From Flavobacterium sp. UBA2787 (GTDB lineage Bacteria > Bacteroidota > Bacteroidia > Flavobacteriales > Flavobacteriaceae): DNA of 64,000 nucleotides. The notes under the pieces were generated by a model. The model was not told where the DNA came from and did not search any database. It worked only from the letters and a program-made list of their open reading frames with translations. The stretch is taken from contig DEHZ01000002.1 in NCBI GenBank assembly GCA_002352205.1, positions 279,726 to 343,725 on the forward strand, written 5' to 3'. Below are positions 26,768 to 36,196 of the stretch, piece by piece. Numbering within the stretch: position 1 is the first letter of the stretch; each line of letters opens with the position of its first letter. Made by a program: the position numbers and the translations under genes.

Positions 26768-27850
26768 ATGGAAAACGATAAAAATTTAAAAAACTGGTTA
26801 ACCGATTTTCAATTAGAACATCCGTTAGTAATTGCAGGACCTTGCAGTGCAGAAACCGAAGAACAAGTATTAAAAATTGCTCATGAATTAAAGAATTCCG
26901 ATGTCAGTATTTTTCGTGCCGGAATTTGGAAACCGCGAACTCGACCCGGCGGATTTGAAGGAGTGGGAGCCATTGGGTTGAACTGGTTGCAAAAAGCCAA
27001 AGCAGAAACAGGCTTGCTTATGGCGGTTGAAGTTGCCAATGCCGCTCACGTAAAATTAGCGTTAGAATACGATATTGATGTGTTGTGGATTGGTGCCAGA
27101 ACCACCGTGAACCCATTTGCCGTTCAAGAAATTGCCGATGCTTTGGAAGGAACCGATAAAATAGTTTTACTAAAAAACCCTGTAAATCCCGATTTATCAT
27201 TGTGGATTGGTGGATTGGAACGATTGTATAATGCCAATATCAAAAAATTAGGCGTAATTCACCGTGGATTTTCTACTTACGAAAAAACAAAATACCGCAA
27301 TAATCCGGAGTGGCAAATTGCAATCGATTTACAAAATCGATTTCCCGATCTGCCTTTAATTTGTGATCCTTCGCACATTACCGGAAAGCGGGATATGATT
27401 CAGGAAGTTTCGCAACAAGCTTTGGATTTAAACTATGATGGTTTAATTATCGAAACCCATATTGATCCGGATAATGCTTGGAGTGATGCGGCTCAACAAG
27501 TGACACCAGCGGTTTTAAAACAAATTTTTCACGATTTACGCGTTCGGAAAGAAACCGATGAAGCTGATGATTATACGATGCGAATGAACAAACTACGTAC
27601 TCAAATCGATGAGTTTGACAGTAAAATTCTCGAAATTTTGGGTGGAAGAATGAAAATTGCCGATCAAATCGGAGGATTAAAAAAAGAAAAGAACGTGGCT
27701 ATCCTACAAAACAAAAGATGGCAAGAAATTTTAGATAAAATGATTTCAGAAGGAAGTCAAAAAGGATTGAGCGAAGATTTTATTGTGCAACTTTTCAAAG
27801 CAATTCACCAAGAAAGTATCGATCATCAAGAGAAAATTATCAATTCTTGA
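26768..27850 (+). CDS. aroF: Bifunctional DAHP synthase / chorismate mutase
   Basis: A 360-residue fusion. Residues about 1-260 are a KDO8P-like (type I beta) 3-deoxy-7-phosphoheptulonate synthase (IAGPCSAE, FRAGIWKPRTRPGGFEG, ICDPSHITGKRD); residues about 275-360 are an AroQ-type chorismate mutase (MNKLRTQIDEFDSKILEIL, RMKIADQIGGLKKE). It commits carbon to the shikimate pathway and also makes prephenate for the upstream pheA and tyrA products, so the operon encodes all steps around prephenate. Symbol used in a broad sense. Confidence 0.93.
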   Translation: MENDKNLKNWLTDFQLEHPLVIAGPCSAETEEQVLKIAHELKNSDVSIFRAGIWKPRTRPGGFEGVGAIGLNWLQKAKAETGLLMAVEVANAAHVKLALEYDIDVLWIGARTTVNPFAVQEIADALEGTDKIVLLKNPVNPDLSLWIGGLERLYNANIKKLGVIHRGFSTYEKTKYRNNPEWQIAIDLQNRFPDLPLICDPSHITGKRDMIQEVSQQALDLNYDGLIIETHIDPDNAWSDAAQQVTPAVLKQIFHDLRVRKETDEADDYTMRMNKLRTQIDEFDSKILEILGGRMKIADQIGGLKKEKNVAILQNKRWQEILDKMISEGSQKGLSEDFIVQLFKAIHQESIDHQEKIINS

Positions 27851-27864
27851 TTGATGAAAACGTG

Positions 27865-27872
27865 TATCTTTG
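27865..27872 (+). promoter_or_regulatory. -7 promoter element of rsgA
   Basis: TATCTTTG, exact TAnnTTTG match, ending only four bases before the rsgA ATG (27877). The transcript would start at or within a few bases of the start codon, so the mRNA may be leaderless. Confidence 0.65.
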
Positions 27873-27876
27873 CCCT

Positions 27877-28845
27877 ATGACAGGAATCGTTTATAAATCT
27901 ACCGGAAGTTGGTATACCGTTAAAGCCGAAAACAATCAATTTTATGATTGCAGGATTAAAGGGAAATTCCGTATGAAAGGAATCAAAAGTACCAACCCAA
28001 TTGCGGTGGGCGATGTGGTTGATTTTGAAATTGATGAAACTTCTGATGCGATTACAGGAAGCATTCATAACATTCACGATAGAAAGAATTATATTGTTCG
28101 AAAATCGGTTAATCTATCGAAACAAACGCACATCATTGCATCCAATATTGATATTGTTTTTTTGTTGGTTACCATCAATAATCCAATAACAACAACAAGT
28201 TTTATTGATCGATTTTTGGTAACAGCCGAAGCCTATCACATCAAAGCCGTATTGATTTTTAATAAAGTGGATACGTATGATGAAGCCACTTTAGACGAAC
28301 AATTGTTTTTGCAATATACTTACAATCAAATAGGTTATGAATGCCTTCGCGTTTCTGCCACAGCAAAAAAGGGGTTAGACGAATTGAAGCAAATGATGGA
28401 AGGAAAAGTGTGTATGTTTTCCGGTCATTCCGGTGTTGGAAAATCAACTTTAGTGAATGCTTTAGAACCCAATTTAAATTTAAAAACCAAACAAATTTCC
28501 GATATACATCAGCAAGGGCAACATACTACCACTTTTGCAGAAATGTTTGATTTATCATTCAATTCAAAAATAATTGATACACCCGGTATTCGCGGATTTG
28601 GGATTGTGGATATGGAAAAACAAGAAATCAAAGGATATTTTCCTGAATTTTTTGAGTTGGAAGATCAATGCAAATTCAACAATTGTTTGCACAAAGACGA
28701 ACCCAATTGTGCCATTAAAAATGCATTAGAAGAAGATAAAATAGCTTGGTCTCGCTATAAAAGTTACCTTCAAATTTTAGAAGGTGACGAGGAACAGTAC
28801 AGAAATGATATTTATGCTGATGGAAGAAATCAAGACATTGATTAA
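27877..28845 (+). CDS. rsgA: Ribosome small subunit-dependent GTPase A
   Basis: Circularly permuted GTPase that helps 30S subunit maturation. The 322-residue protein has an N-terminal OB fold (TGIVYKSTGSWYTV), the permuted G-domain with NKVD (G4), P-loop GHSGVGKSTL (G1) and DTPG (G3), and a C-terminal zinc knuckle CKFNNCLHKDEPNC. The ATG at 27877 fits the family N-terminus. A TTG at 27847 would extend it into the upstream gene and across the promoter, so it is rejected. Confidence 0.96.
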   Translation: MTGIVYKSTGSWYTVKAENNQFYDCRIKGKFRMKGIKSTNPIAVGDVVDFEIDETSDAITGSIHNIHDRKNYIVRKSVNLSKQTHIIASNIDIVFLLVTINNPITTTSFIDRFLVTAEAYHIKAVLIFNKVDTYDEATLDEQLFLQYTYNQIGYECLRVSATAKKGLDELKQMMEGKVCMFSGHSGVGKSTLVNALEPNLNLKTKQISDIHQQGQHTTTFAEMFDLSFNSKIIDTPGIRGFGIVDMEKQEIKGYFPEFFELEDQCKFNNCLHKDEPNCAIKNALEEDKIAWSRYKSYLQILEGDEEQYRNDIYADGRNQDID

Positions 28846-28881
28846 CCAATTACCCATTACCTTTCACCAATTACCATAAAA
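28845..28881 (+). repeat. ACCAATTACCCATTACC spacer array
   Basis: Degenerate tandem units ACCAATT, ACCCATT, ACCTTTC, ACCAATT in the rsgA-dtd gap, starting at the rsgA stop. Same family as 49336-49370 and 56425-56512. Confidence 0.6.
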
Positions 28882-28882
28882 A

Positions 28883-29335
28883 ATGAAAGCCGTTATTCAA
28901 AGAGTTTCACAATCCTCAGTAACCATCGAAGGAGAAATTGTAGCTTCCATTCAAAAAGGTTTGTTAGTCTTAGTAGGAATTGAAGAGTCAGATAGCAAAG
29001 AAGATATAGAATGGCTTTCTACAAAAATTGTAAATCTTCGCATTTTTGGTGATCAAAATGATGTCATGAATTTATCGGTTAAAGATATTGATGGCGAAAT
29101 GATTATCGTGAGTCAATTTACACTTCATGCATCAACAAAAAAGGGCAATCGTCCGTCCTACATTAAAGCGGCAAAACCTGAAATTGCAATTCCGATATAT
29201 GAGAAATTCATCCTACAAATAGAGAAAGAGTTAGAAAAGAAAGTACAAACCGGTCAGTTCGGTGCCGATATGAAAGTGGTACTTTTAAATGACGGTCCGG
29301 TAACGATATTAATTGATACAAAAAATAAAGAATAA
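28883..29335 (+). CDS. dtd: D-aminoacyl-tRNA deacylase
   Basis: Hydrolyses D-amino acids from mischarged tRNA. The 150-residue protein begins MKAVIQRVSQSSVTIEG, and carries the active-site SQFTL motif (about residues 77-81) and the C-terminal NDGPVTILIDT block containing the chiral-proofreading Gly-Pro motif. Length is normal for the family. It follows rsgA across a 37-base repeat spacer and is probably co-transcribed. Confidence 0.96.
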   Translation: MKAVIQRVSQSSVTIEGEIVASIQKGLLVLVGIEESDSKEDIEWLSTKIVNLRIFGDQNDVMNLSVKDIDGEMIIVSQFTLHASTKKGNRPSYIKAAKPEIAIPIYEKFILQIEKELEKKVQTGQFGADMKVVLLNDGPVTILIDTKNKE

Positions 29336-29338
29336 TCT

Positions 29339-29368
29339 TTGTTTTCTATTTCTTTTATTCTATTTTTG
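29339..29368 (+). promoter_or_regulatory. Promoter of the DUF3857 cluster
   Basis: TTG (29339-29341), 19 bases, then TATTTTTG (29361-29368), a full Bacteroidetes-type promoter about 80 bases before the first DUF3857 gene. Confidence 0.75.
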
Positions 29369-29411
29369 ATGAATAGAGTTTCCAAAAACTACACCAAATT
29401 AATTACTACTC

Positions 29412-29431
29412 TCCGAATACTTTCGTTCGGA
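29412..29431 (+). repeat. Small hairpin in the DUF3857 leader
   Basis: TCCGAA and TTCGGA with an eight-base loop, followed by ATTTT, 16 bases before the start codon. It could be a weak attenuator or mRNA stabiliser. Confidence 0.4.
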
Positions 29432-29446
29432 ATTTTATGAATTTTT

Positions 29447-31345
29447 ATGAAAAATATAAGTTGGACTCTATTTCTTTATCTAGCTTTTTTAACATCCGTT
29501 AAAGCTCAAATTTTTTCTGATTTTTTAATCCCAAAAGAGTTAAAAGAAAATGCAAATGCCTGTATTCGTTTACAAGAAACGGAAATCAACATAAAATCCA
29601 GGAGGTCAATGACCATAAAATCCAAGCGTGTTGTAACAATATTTAATGAATATGGTTTACATCACATGAATGCCTCACAATATTATGATAAGAGTTTAAA
29701 GATAGTTTCAATTGAAGCTCAAATACTAAATTCGCTTGGCTCAGAAATTAAAAAATTTAAGAAGAAAGACTTCAGGGATCAAAGTATTGCTGATGGCATT
29801 TCAATATATACTGACAATCGTGCTTTAAATTTGGATTACACACCAATATCCTATCCTTTTACTTTAGTTTTTGAATGTGAAGTAGAAACCTCAAATACAG
29901 CTTTTATTCCAAGTTGGGCACCATTGGAAAATTATTTTTTAAGTACTGAAAAAAGTAAAATAACTATTTCTTATCCACAAGATTTGGGATTTAAGTATAA
30001 AGAGGATAATTTTGATGGTTTTTCAATTCAAAAAACAGATGAAACTGGAAAGTTGTCATTTGAAGCTAACAATATTGAAGCTCTTAGACAAGAAGACTAT
30101 GCTCCTAGTTTACGAAAATTTACACCTTTAGTTATTTTTGGATTAAATAAATTTCATTTAGAGGGAGTTGACGGAGAGGCAGAAACATGGAGCAACTTTG
30201 GCTCTTGGGTTTATACTAATTTGTTAAGTGGAACAGACGAACTTTCCGAGGAAACAAAATCTAAAATTAAAGCTCATGTTGGCAATGAAACCGATGCATT
30301 AAAGATAACAGAAAAAGTTTTTGAATATGTTCAAAATAAAACAAGGTATGTTAGCATTCAAATGGGAATCGGTGGATGGAAGCCTATGTTGGCAAAAGAC
30401 GTTGATAAATTAGGATACGGCGATTGTAAAGCACTTTCAAACTATACAAGAGCGTTACTAAATGTAGTAGGGGTAGAGTCATATTATACAATTATTTATG
30501 GGGACAAATACAGAAGAGATATTAACCCTGATTTTGTTTCTATGCAGGGAAATCATGCGGTATTATGTATTCCTTATCAAAACGAATTAAAATGGATGGA
30601 ATGTACAAATCAAATTGTTCCATTTGATTTTCAAGCAAATTTTACTGATGATAGAAAGGCACTTATAATAAAATCTAGTGGTGGTGAAATAATTGATACA
30701 AAAGTTTATTCTGAAAAAAACAATAGCCAAAAAACAATAGGAAATTATTCTCTAAATCCGGACGGTAAAATCACAGGAAACGTGTCAATAAAATCAAAAG
30801 GAACACAATACGATAGAAAATATTTATTGGAAAGAAAATCAAAAGACGATTTAGACAAACACTATAAAAATTATTTCAGTACAATCAACAATTTACAATG
30901 GAAAAATCCAATGTTTGAAAATAATAAACAAGCAATAGAATTTACTGAAAAAATTGATTTAGAAGCAGAGAATTATGCCTCAAAAAGCGGTCAACGTTTG
31001 ATGTTTGCCTTAAATGCTTTTAATCAGTACTCTGCTATTCCCAAACGTTATAGAATTAGAAATTCGCCTTTTGAAATTGCAAGAGGTTTTTATGATTTTG
31101 ATGACATTGCAATCGATTTGCCAGAAAATTATTCTGTAGAATCGATTCCTGAATCGGTAGAATTTCAAGAAAAATTCGGTCATTACAAAACCGAAATCCA
31201 ATTAAATGAAAAAAAAATAGTTTATAAACGTTCATTAACCATTAACAAAGGATTTTATGCCAAATCCGAATACGAAGAATACAGAAAATTCATTGAAAAA
31301 ATAGCTAAAAATGACAACGCAAAATTGGTATTAATTCAAAAATAA
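29447..31345 (+). CDS. DUF3857 and transglutaminase-like domain protein
   Basis: A 632-residue exported protein: signal peptide (ending VKAQ, about residue 21), N-terminal DUF3857 beta domain (about residues 50-220) and a transglutaminase-like domain (about residues 260-400). The thiol-protease-like catalytic Cys is present in GYGDCKALSNYTRALL and the His in GNHAVLC; the third position lies in WMECTNQ. It is first of three tandem DUF3857 genes separated by 4-5 bases. The substrate is unknown. Confidence 0.9.
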   Translation: MKNISWTLFLYLAFLTSVKAQIFSDFLIPKELKENANACIRLQETEINIKSRRSMTIKSKRVVTIFNEYGLHHMNASQYYDKSLKIVSIEAQILNSLGSEIKKFKKKDFRDQSIADGISIYTDNRALNLDYTPISYPFTLVFECEVETSNTAFIPSWAPLENYFLSTEKSKITISYPQDLGFKYKEDNFDGFSIQKTDETGKLSFEANNIEALRQEDYAPSLRKFTPLVIFGLNKFHLEGVDGEAETWSNFGSWVYTNLLSGTDELSEETKSKIKAHVGNETDALKITEKVFEYVQNKTRYVSIQMGIGGWKPMLAKDVDKLGYGDCKALSNYTRALLNVVGVESYYTIIYGDKYRRDINPDFVSMQGNHAVLCIPYQNELKWMECTNQIVPFDFQANFTDDRKALIIKSSGGEIIDTKVYSEKNNSQKTIGNYSLNPDGKITGNVSIKSKGTQYDRKYLLERKSKDDLDKHYKNYFSTINNLQWKNPMFENNKQAIEFTEKIDLEAENYASKSGQRLMFALNAFNQYSAIPKRYRIRNSPFEIARGFYDFDDIAIDLPENYSVESIPESVEFQEKFGHYKTEIQLNEKKIVYKRSLTINKGFYAKSEYEEYRKFIEKIAKNDNAKLVLIQK

Positions 31346-31350
31346 GCAAT

Positions 31351-33366
31351 ATGACATCTATTAAAAAAATCAGTACAGTTTGTTTTTTTATACTTTTTTC
31401 AATGACTTGTTTTAGTCAATCGTATGAATTGGGAAAAGTTACTGTTGCAGAACTGGAAGAAAAAGAACATCCCATTGAAAAAGATGCTGAGGCTGCAGTT
31501 TTGTTTAATATTGGTAAAACTTTTTTTGAATTCGACATAGATAAAGGGTTTAAACTAGTCACAGAAGTAACTACCAAAATCAAAGTTTACAAGAAAGAAG
31601 GTTATTCTTTTGCTGATATTTCTGTACCCATTTATGTTGGTGATAGTGAAAAGGAAACTGTCAGTTTCTCAAAAACATTTACATATAATCTTGTAAATGG
31701 CAAAATCGAGAAAACTAAAATGAAGAGTGATGGAGAGTTTACCGAAAAAGTTAATAAATACTGGAGTGTTGTAAAAATTTCACTTCCTAATGTTAGAGAA
31801 GGTTCAATTATAGAATACAAATATGAATTGACTTCTCCCTTTTTATCCAATCTCCCTGAGTGGTATTTTCAAAAAAGTATTCCTGTTAATTTTTCAAAAT
31901 ATGAAACAATAATTCCGGAGTATTTGGTATATAATCCAAGAATTAAAGGGTATGTTTTGCCCAAAGTGACTGCCTCCTCTAAGAACACTAGATATAATTA
32001 TACTGAAAAGGATAGATCAGGGAATAGGGTTTCAAAAACATCCTTTTCATATGAAAATATAGATTACAAAGAATCAATAACAACTTATATTTTGGAGATG
32101 TCTCCATCTATGAAAGATGAAGATTTTGTAAGTAATATAAAGGATTATACAGCAGGTGTAAGTCATGAATTATCAATTATAAAATACCCTAATTCACCAA
32201 TAAAAACACTTTCTTATTCATGGGAAGATGTTTGTAAAAGTATATACGATAACGAAAATTTCGGTTCTGAATTAAAAAAAGCAGGTTATTTTGAAACGGA
32301 TATTGAACAACTGTTACAAGGTAAAAATACGAGAGAGGAAAAGATAGTAACGCTATTAGAATATGTCAAAAAGCAGGTGAAATGGAATAATTTCAATGGA
32401 ATTTTTTGTGATGACGGTTTAAAGAGTGCTTATAAAAATAGAACAGGAAATGTGGCTGAAATTAATTTGATGCTGGTTTCTATGCTCAGATTTGCAGGAT
32501 TAGAGGCCAACCCGGTGTTAGTAAGTACAAAATCAAACGGAATACCACTGTTTCCATCACGAACCGCATTTAATTATGTTATTTGTGCAGTAGAAATACC
32601 GGATGGTGTTATTATGTTGGATGCAACAGATATGAATAGCAGTCTAAATATTATGCCTACTAGGGTTTTGAATTGGCAAGGTCGTTTAATAAGAAAAGAA
32701 GGAAGTTCAGTTTTTGTTGACCTTAGACCGTCATTTGTGTCAAAAGAAAACACATCAGGATTACTTTCAATCGATGTAGAAGGAAACGTAAGCGGGAAAT
32801 TGAGAACTCAATATTTCGATTATAATGCTTATCGATTTAGAAATAATTATTTATACAGTAATAATGAAAATTATATAGAATCTTTAGAGAAAAAACTTGG
32901 ACAAATTGAAATTGATGATTATTTGGTTACTAATGAAAACATATTATCTAAACCAATACTCGAAGAATTTTCGTTTAAACATTCTGACTTAATCGAGATT
33001 ATTGGTGACAAAATGTATTTTTCCCCTCTACTTTTTTATTCATTAAACGAAAATCCTTTTAAAGTTGAAAAAAGAGATTATCCGATAGATTTTGTTTATC
33101 CTCAAGAGGACAAATACACAATTACTATTAATCTTCCTGAAGGATATGTGGTAGAATCTGTACCACAAAACACAGTATTTGCTATAGAAAACAGTCTATT
33201 AGTATATAGATTTAATCTAAATCCTTCAGAAGGGAAGATTCAAATTGGGGCTACATTAACTATAAATGAAGCTATGATTACTCCCAATAATTATAACTAT
33301 TTAAAGGATTTTTTCAAGAAAGTTGTAGAAAATCAAACAGAAAAAATTGTTTTAAAAAAGATCTAA
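31351..33366 (+). CDS. DUF3857 protein with degenerate transglutaminase domain, paralogue A
   Basis: A 671-residue secreted protein (signal peptide ending CFSQ) with the DUF3857/transglutaminase layout. The position of the catalytic Cys reads TGNVAEINLMLVSML, giving Val in place of Cys, and the His position lies in FNYVICAV, so it is probably not an active enzyme. It is close in sequence to the next gene (GKVTVAELEEKEHPI against GKVTKQELEEKIHPI), pointing to tandem duplication. Confidence 0.88.
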   Translation: MTSIKKISTVCFFILFSMTCFSQSYELGKVTVAELEEKEHPIEKDAEAAVLFNIGKTFFEFDIDKGFKLVTEVTTKIKVYKKEGYSFADISVPIYVGDSEKETVSFSKTFTYNLVNGKIEKTKMKSDGEFTEKVNKYWSVVKISLPNVREGSIIEYKYELTSPFLSNLPEWYFQKSIPVNFSKYETIIPEYLVYNPRIKGYVLPKVTASSKNTRYNYTEKDRSGNRVSKTSFSYENIDYKESITTYILEMSPSMKDEDFVSNIKDYTAGVSHELSIIKYPNSPIKTLSYSWEDVCKSIYDNENFGSELKKAGYFETDIEQLLQGKNTREEKIVTLLEYVKKQVKWNNFNGIFCDDGLKSAYKNRTGNVAEINLMLVSMLRFAGLEANPVLVSTKSNGIPLFPSRTAFNYVICAVEIPDGVIMLDATDMNSSLNIMPTRVLNWQGRLIRKEGSSVFVDLRPSFVSKENTSGLLSIDVEGNVSGKLRTQYFDYNAYRFRNNYLYSNNENYIESLEKKLGQIEIDDYLVTNENILSKPILEEFSFKHSDLIEIIGDKMYFSPLLFYSLNENPFKVEKRDYPIDFVYPQEDKYTITINLPEGYVVESVPQNTVFAIENSLLVYRFNLNPSEGKIQIGATLTINEAMITPNNYNYLKDFFKKVVENQTEKIVLKKI

Positions 33367-33370
33367 TAAT

Positions 33371-35350
33371 ATGAATTTAAAAAAAGCTATTCTGTTAATG
33401 GTATTGATACACACTCCTCTAAATGCTCAGAAATTGGAATTTGGTAAAGTAACAAAGCAAGAATTGGAGGAAAAAATTCATCCCATTGACACTTCGGCCA
33501 ATGCAGCGATATTATTCAAGAAAGCAAGAACACATTTTTATTATACAGATAAAAAAGGTTTTCAGTGTGAAACAACCTATGAAATTAAACTTAAAATCTA
33601 TAAAAAAGAAGGTCTTATTTGGGCAAACTATTCTATCCCATATTATATTGGTTGGAGTGAATTAGATAATGACAACGTGTTTTTTTCAGATGTAGTAACT
33701 TACAATTTGGAAGATAATAAAATTGAAAAAACAAAATTATCAGCACAAGGACTTTTCAAAGAAAAAATAAATGAATATTGGATGAAAAAGACTATTACTT
33801 TTCCAAATGTCAAGGTAGGCTCTGTAATAGAGTTTAAATATAAGCTTGTTTCAGAAAATATAGGAAGACTTCCAGACTTTGACTTTCAAGAGACAATTCC
33901 AGTAAATTTTGCTGAATATAGATCAGAAATACCCGTGAATTATGTATATAATACCATTTTAAGAGGTTACTCAAGTGTCGAGCAAGAGTCAAAGGATGAG
34001 ATTTTTACACAATCTTTTACAGGAGAACACAATCTTACACAACAGCTGAGCTATACCCTAAGAAAGCAAAAGTACACCCTAAAAAATATACCAGCGTTAA
34101 TAGAAGAGCCTTATACTGACAATGTCGAAAACTACCGAATTAAGATAGAAAAAGAATTAAGTCAAATAGCGTTTAAGGATAGTCCTTTAAAAAATTATGC
34201 TCAAACTTGGAATGATGTAGCTAAAAGCATTTCTAAAAATGAAAAATTTAGTAAAGAATTTCACGCCAGAGGTTACTTTGAAGAAATAGTAAAAAAGAGT
34301 ATTTCTTCAGAAGAAAGCAATTTGAATAAAACAAAAATTATTTTTAATCACGTTAAAAGTAAAATTAAATGGAACGGAAATTTTGGATATTATCCAGAAA
34401 TAGGAGTCAAAGAGGCATATTATAAAAATGTTGGAAATGTAGCAGACATAAACTTGAATCTAATTATAATGCTAAGAAGTGCAGGAATTAATGCTTCACC
34501 TGTTCTCATCAGTACACGTAAAAATGGAAAAACTGTTTTTCCAAGTAGAGAAGGTTTTAACTATTTAATTGTTTCGGCAAACATTGATAATCAGCAAATT
34601 TTAATGGATGCAACAGACCCAAATTCTACTTTTAACATTTTACCAATTAGATGCCTAAATGGAACAGGACGAGCAATAAATATTATAGAGCAAGCTGAAG
34701 AAATTGTTGTAAATCCAACTAACTTATCAAAATCAATAACCTTTATTCAAGCAGATTTGTCCTCAGATGGAACTTTCAAAGGAAAAGTAAGATTGACAAA
34801 AAGTGATTATAATGCTTTTTTATTTAGAGATAGATATGCCAATACTAATAAAGATTTTTATTTAGAAAAATTAGAGGAAGATAATAATCTAATTATAGCA
34901 GAATATAAACTTGAAAATGAAAAAGAACTAGACAAAATGATAATTGAAACATTTTCATTTTCAAATGCAAATGTATCTGATATAAGTGGAGATAAAATTA
35001 TTTTTAATCCTTTTTTGTTTTACACAAATAATGTTAACCCATTTAAACAAGATAGCAGGTCAATGCCTATTGATTTTGTATTTCCTAAACAAGATAAATA
35101 TATGATAAATATAGCCATCCCAGAAGGCTATCAAGTTGAATATTTACCAAAATCTGTAACAATTACATTGACGGATAAAAGTGTTTTTTTAAATTTCAAT
35201 ATTTCATCAGATAATGACAAAATAACAATTCAATCAGTTTTTGATGTAAATAAATCCACTTTTGTTCCGAGTGATTATGCTGATTTAAAGAATATTTTCA
35301 AAATTTACATCGAAAAACAAACTGAATCTATCATACTAAAAAAAATATAA
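33371..35350 (+). CDS. DUF3857 protein with degenerate transglutaminase domain, paralogue B
   Basis: A 659-residue secreted protein (signal peptide ending LNAQ) paralogous to the preceding gene over its whole length. The transglutaminase active-site region reads VGNVADINLNLIIML and GFNYLIVSA, again lacking Cys and His. It is four bases after paralogue A and two bases before a MazG-like gene, so the operon continues. A structural or binding role at the envelope is the likeliest reading. Confidence 0.88.
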   Translation: MNLKKAILLMVLIHTPLNAQKLEFGKVTKQELEEKIHPIDTSANAAILFKKARTHFYYTDKKGFQCETTYEIKLKIYKKEGLIWANYSIPYYIGWSELDNDNVFFSDVVTYNLEDNKIEKTKLSAQGLFKEKINEYWMKKTITFPNVKVGSVIEFKYKLVSENIGRLPDFDFQETIPVNFAEYRSEIPVNYVYNTILRGYSSVEQESKDEIFTQSFTGEHNLTQQLSYTLRKQKYTLKNIPALIEEPYTDNVENYRIKIEKELSQIAFKDSPLKNYAQTWNDVAKSISKNEKFSKEFHARGYFEEIVKKSISSEESNLNKTKIIFNHVKSKIKWNGNFGYYPEIGVKEAYYKNVGNVADINLNLIIMLRSAGINASPVLISTRKNGKTVFPSREGFNYLIVSANIDNQQILMDATDPNSTFNILPIRCLNGTGRAINIIEQAEEIVVNPTNLSKSITFIQADLSSDGTFKGKVRLTKSDYNAFLFRDRYANTNKDFYLEKLEEDNNLIIAEYKLENEKELDKMIIETFSFSNANVSDISGDKIIFNPFLFYTNNVNPFKQDSRSMPIDFVFPKQDKYMINIAIPEGYQVEYLPKSVTITLTDKSVFLNFNISSDNDKITIQSVFDVNKSTFVPSDYADLKNIFKIYIEKQTESIILKKI

Positions 35351-35352
35351 CC

Positions 35353-35679
35353 ATGAACCTACAAAACTCCCAACTCGAAGTAGACAACTGGATAAAAAAA
35401 CACGGCGTTCGTTATTTCAACGAATTAACCAATATGGCTCAACTTACCGAAGAAGTAGGTGAGGTGGCCCGAATAATTGCCCGTCGCTACGGCGAACAAT
35501 CCGAAAAAGAAAGCGATAAAAACAAAGACATTGGTGAAGAATTAGCCGATGTGGTTTTTGTAGTTTTGTGTCTCGCCAACCAAACCGGTATCGATTTGCA
35601 AGCCGCTTTCGATAAAAAATTAGATATAAAAACCAATCGAGACCACGATCGTCATCAGAATAACGAAAAATTGAAATAA
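35353..35679 (+). CDS. MazG-like nucleotide pyrophosphohydrolase
   Basis: A 108-residue all-alpha NTP pyrophosphatase of the MazG-like family. Metal-binding acidic motifs are visible as EEVGEVARIIARR and GEELADVVFVV (ExxE...ExxD pattern). It probably hydrolyses damaged or surplus (d)NTPs. The stop overlaps the ATG of the next small gene (TAATG), and it starts two bases after the last DUF3857 gene. Confidence 0.9.
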   Translation: MNLQNSQLEVDNWIKKHGVRYFNELTNMAQLTEEVGEVARIIARRYGEQSEKESDKNKDIGEELADVVFVVLCLANQTGIDLQAAFDKKLDIKTNRDHDRHQNNEKLK

Positions 35680-35873
35680 TGAAAAAACATCTTGCCACAC
35701 TAATAGCCGGAGTTTTAATTATTGGGACATTATTTGGATTGATGCTTTATTTTGTAGAAAAAAAAATGCTGTTAAAAGATATTATTATGTTGAGCATTTT
35801 GTTCGGAATTAGTATGGCTCTTGGCGAAATATTTATCTTTGAAAAAATCAGAAACAGAAAAAAAGAAAAATGA
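35679..35873 (+). CDS. Small two-helix membrane protein
   Basis: A 64-residue protein with two predicted membrane helices (about residues 7-25 and 33-52) and a basic tail RNRKKEK. No family is recognised. Genuine translation is supported by one-base overlap with the MazG-like gene upstream and a four-base overlap with the SMR transporter downstream, all in one reading direction. Confidence 0.7.
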   Translation: MKKHLATLIAGVLIIGTLFGLMLYFVEKKMLLKDIIMLSILFGISMALGEIFIFEKIRNRKKEK

Positions 35874-36196
35874 ACTGGATTCTCCTTATCATCGCCGGAT
35901 TATTCGAAGTAGCATTTGCAACCTGTCTTGGCAAAGCCAAAGAAACCACAGGAACAACGATGTGGATTTGGTATGGCGGATTTTTAATTTGCCTCACCAT
36001 CAGTATGCTGCTTTTGATAAAGGTCACAAAAGAATTACCCATCGGAACAGCTTATGCGGTGTGGACAGGCATTGGAGCAGTCGGCAGTGTCCTTGTCGGA
36101 ATCTTTGTTTTCAAAGAACCCGCTACTTTTTGGAGAGTGTTTTTCATTAGCACCCTAATCATTTCAATCATCGGACTAAAAGTTGTCACTAAATAA
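35870..36196 (+). CDS. SMR family transporter
   Basis: Small multidrug resistance protein of 108 residues with four membrane helices. The proton/drug-coupling Glu13 is in AGLFEVAFA and the loop GTAYAVWTGIGAVGS is the SMR signature. It may export quaternary amines or guanidinium; the GLFEV start is Gdx/SugE-like but subtype cannot be settled. It overlaps the small membrane gene upstream and aroA downstream (TAATG). Confidence 0.93.
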   Translation: MNWILLIIAGLFEVAFATCLGKAKETTGTTMWIWYGGFLICLTISMLLLIKVTKELPIGTAYAVWTGIGAVGSVLVGIFVFKEPATFWRVFFISTLIISIIGLKVVTK

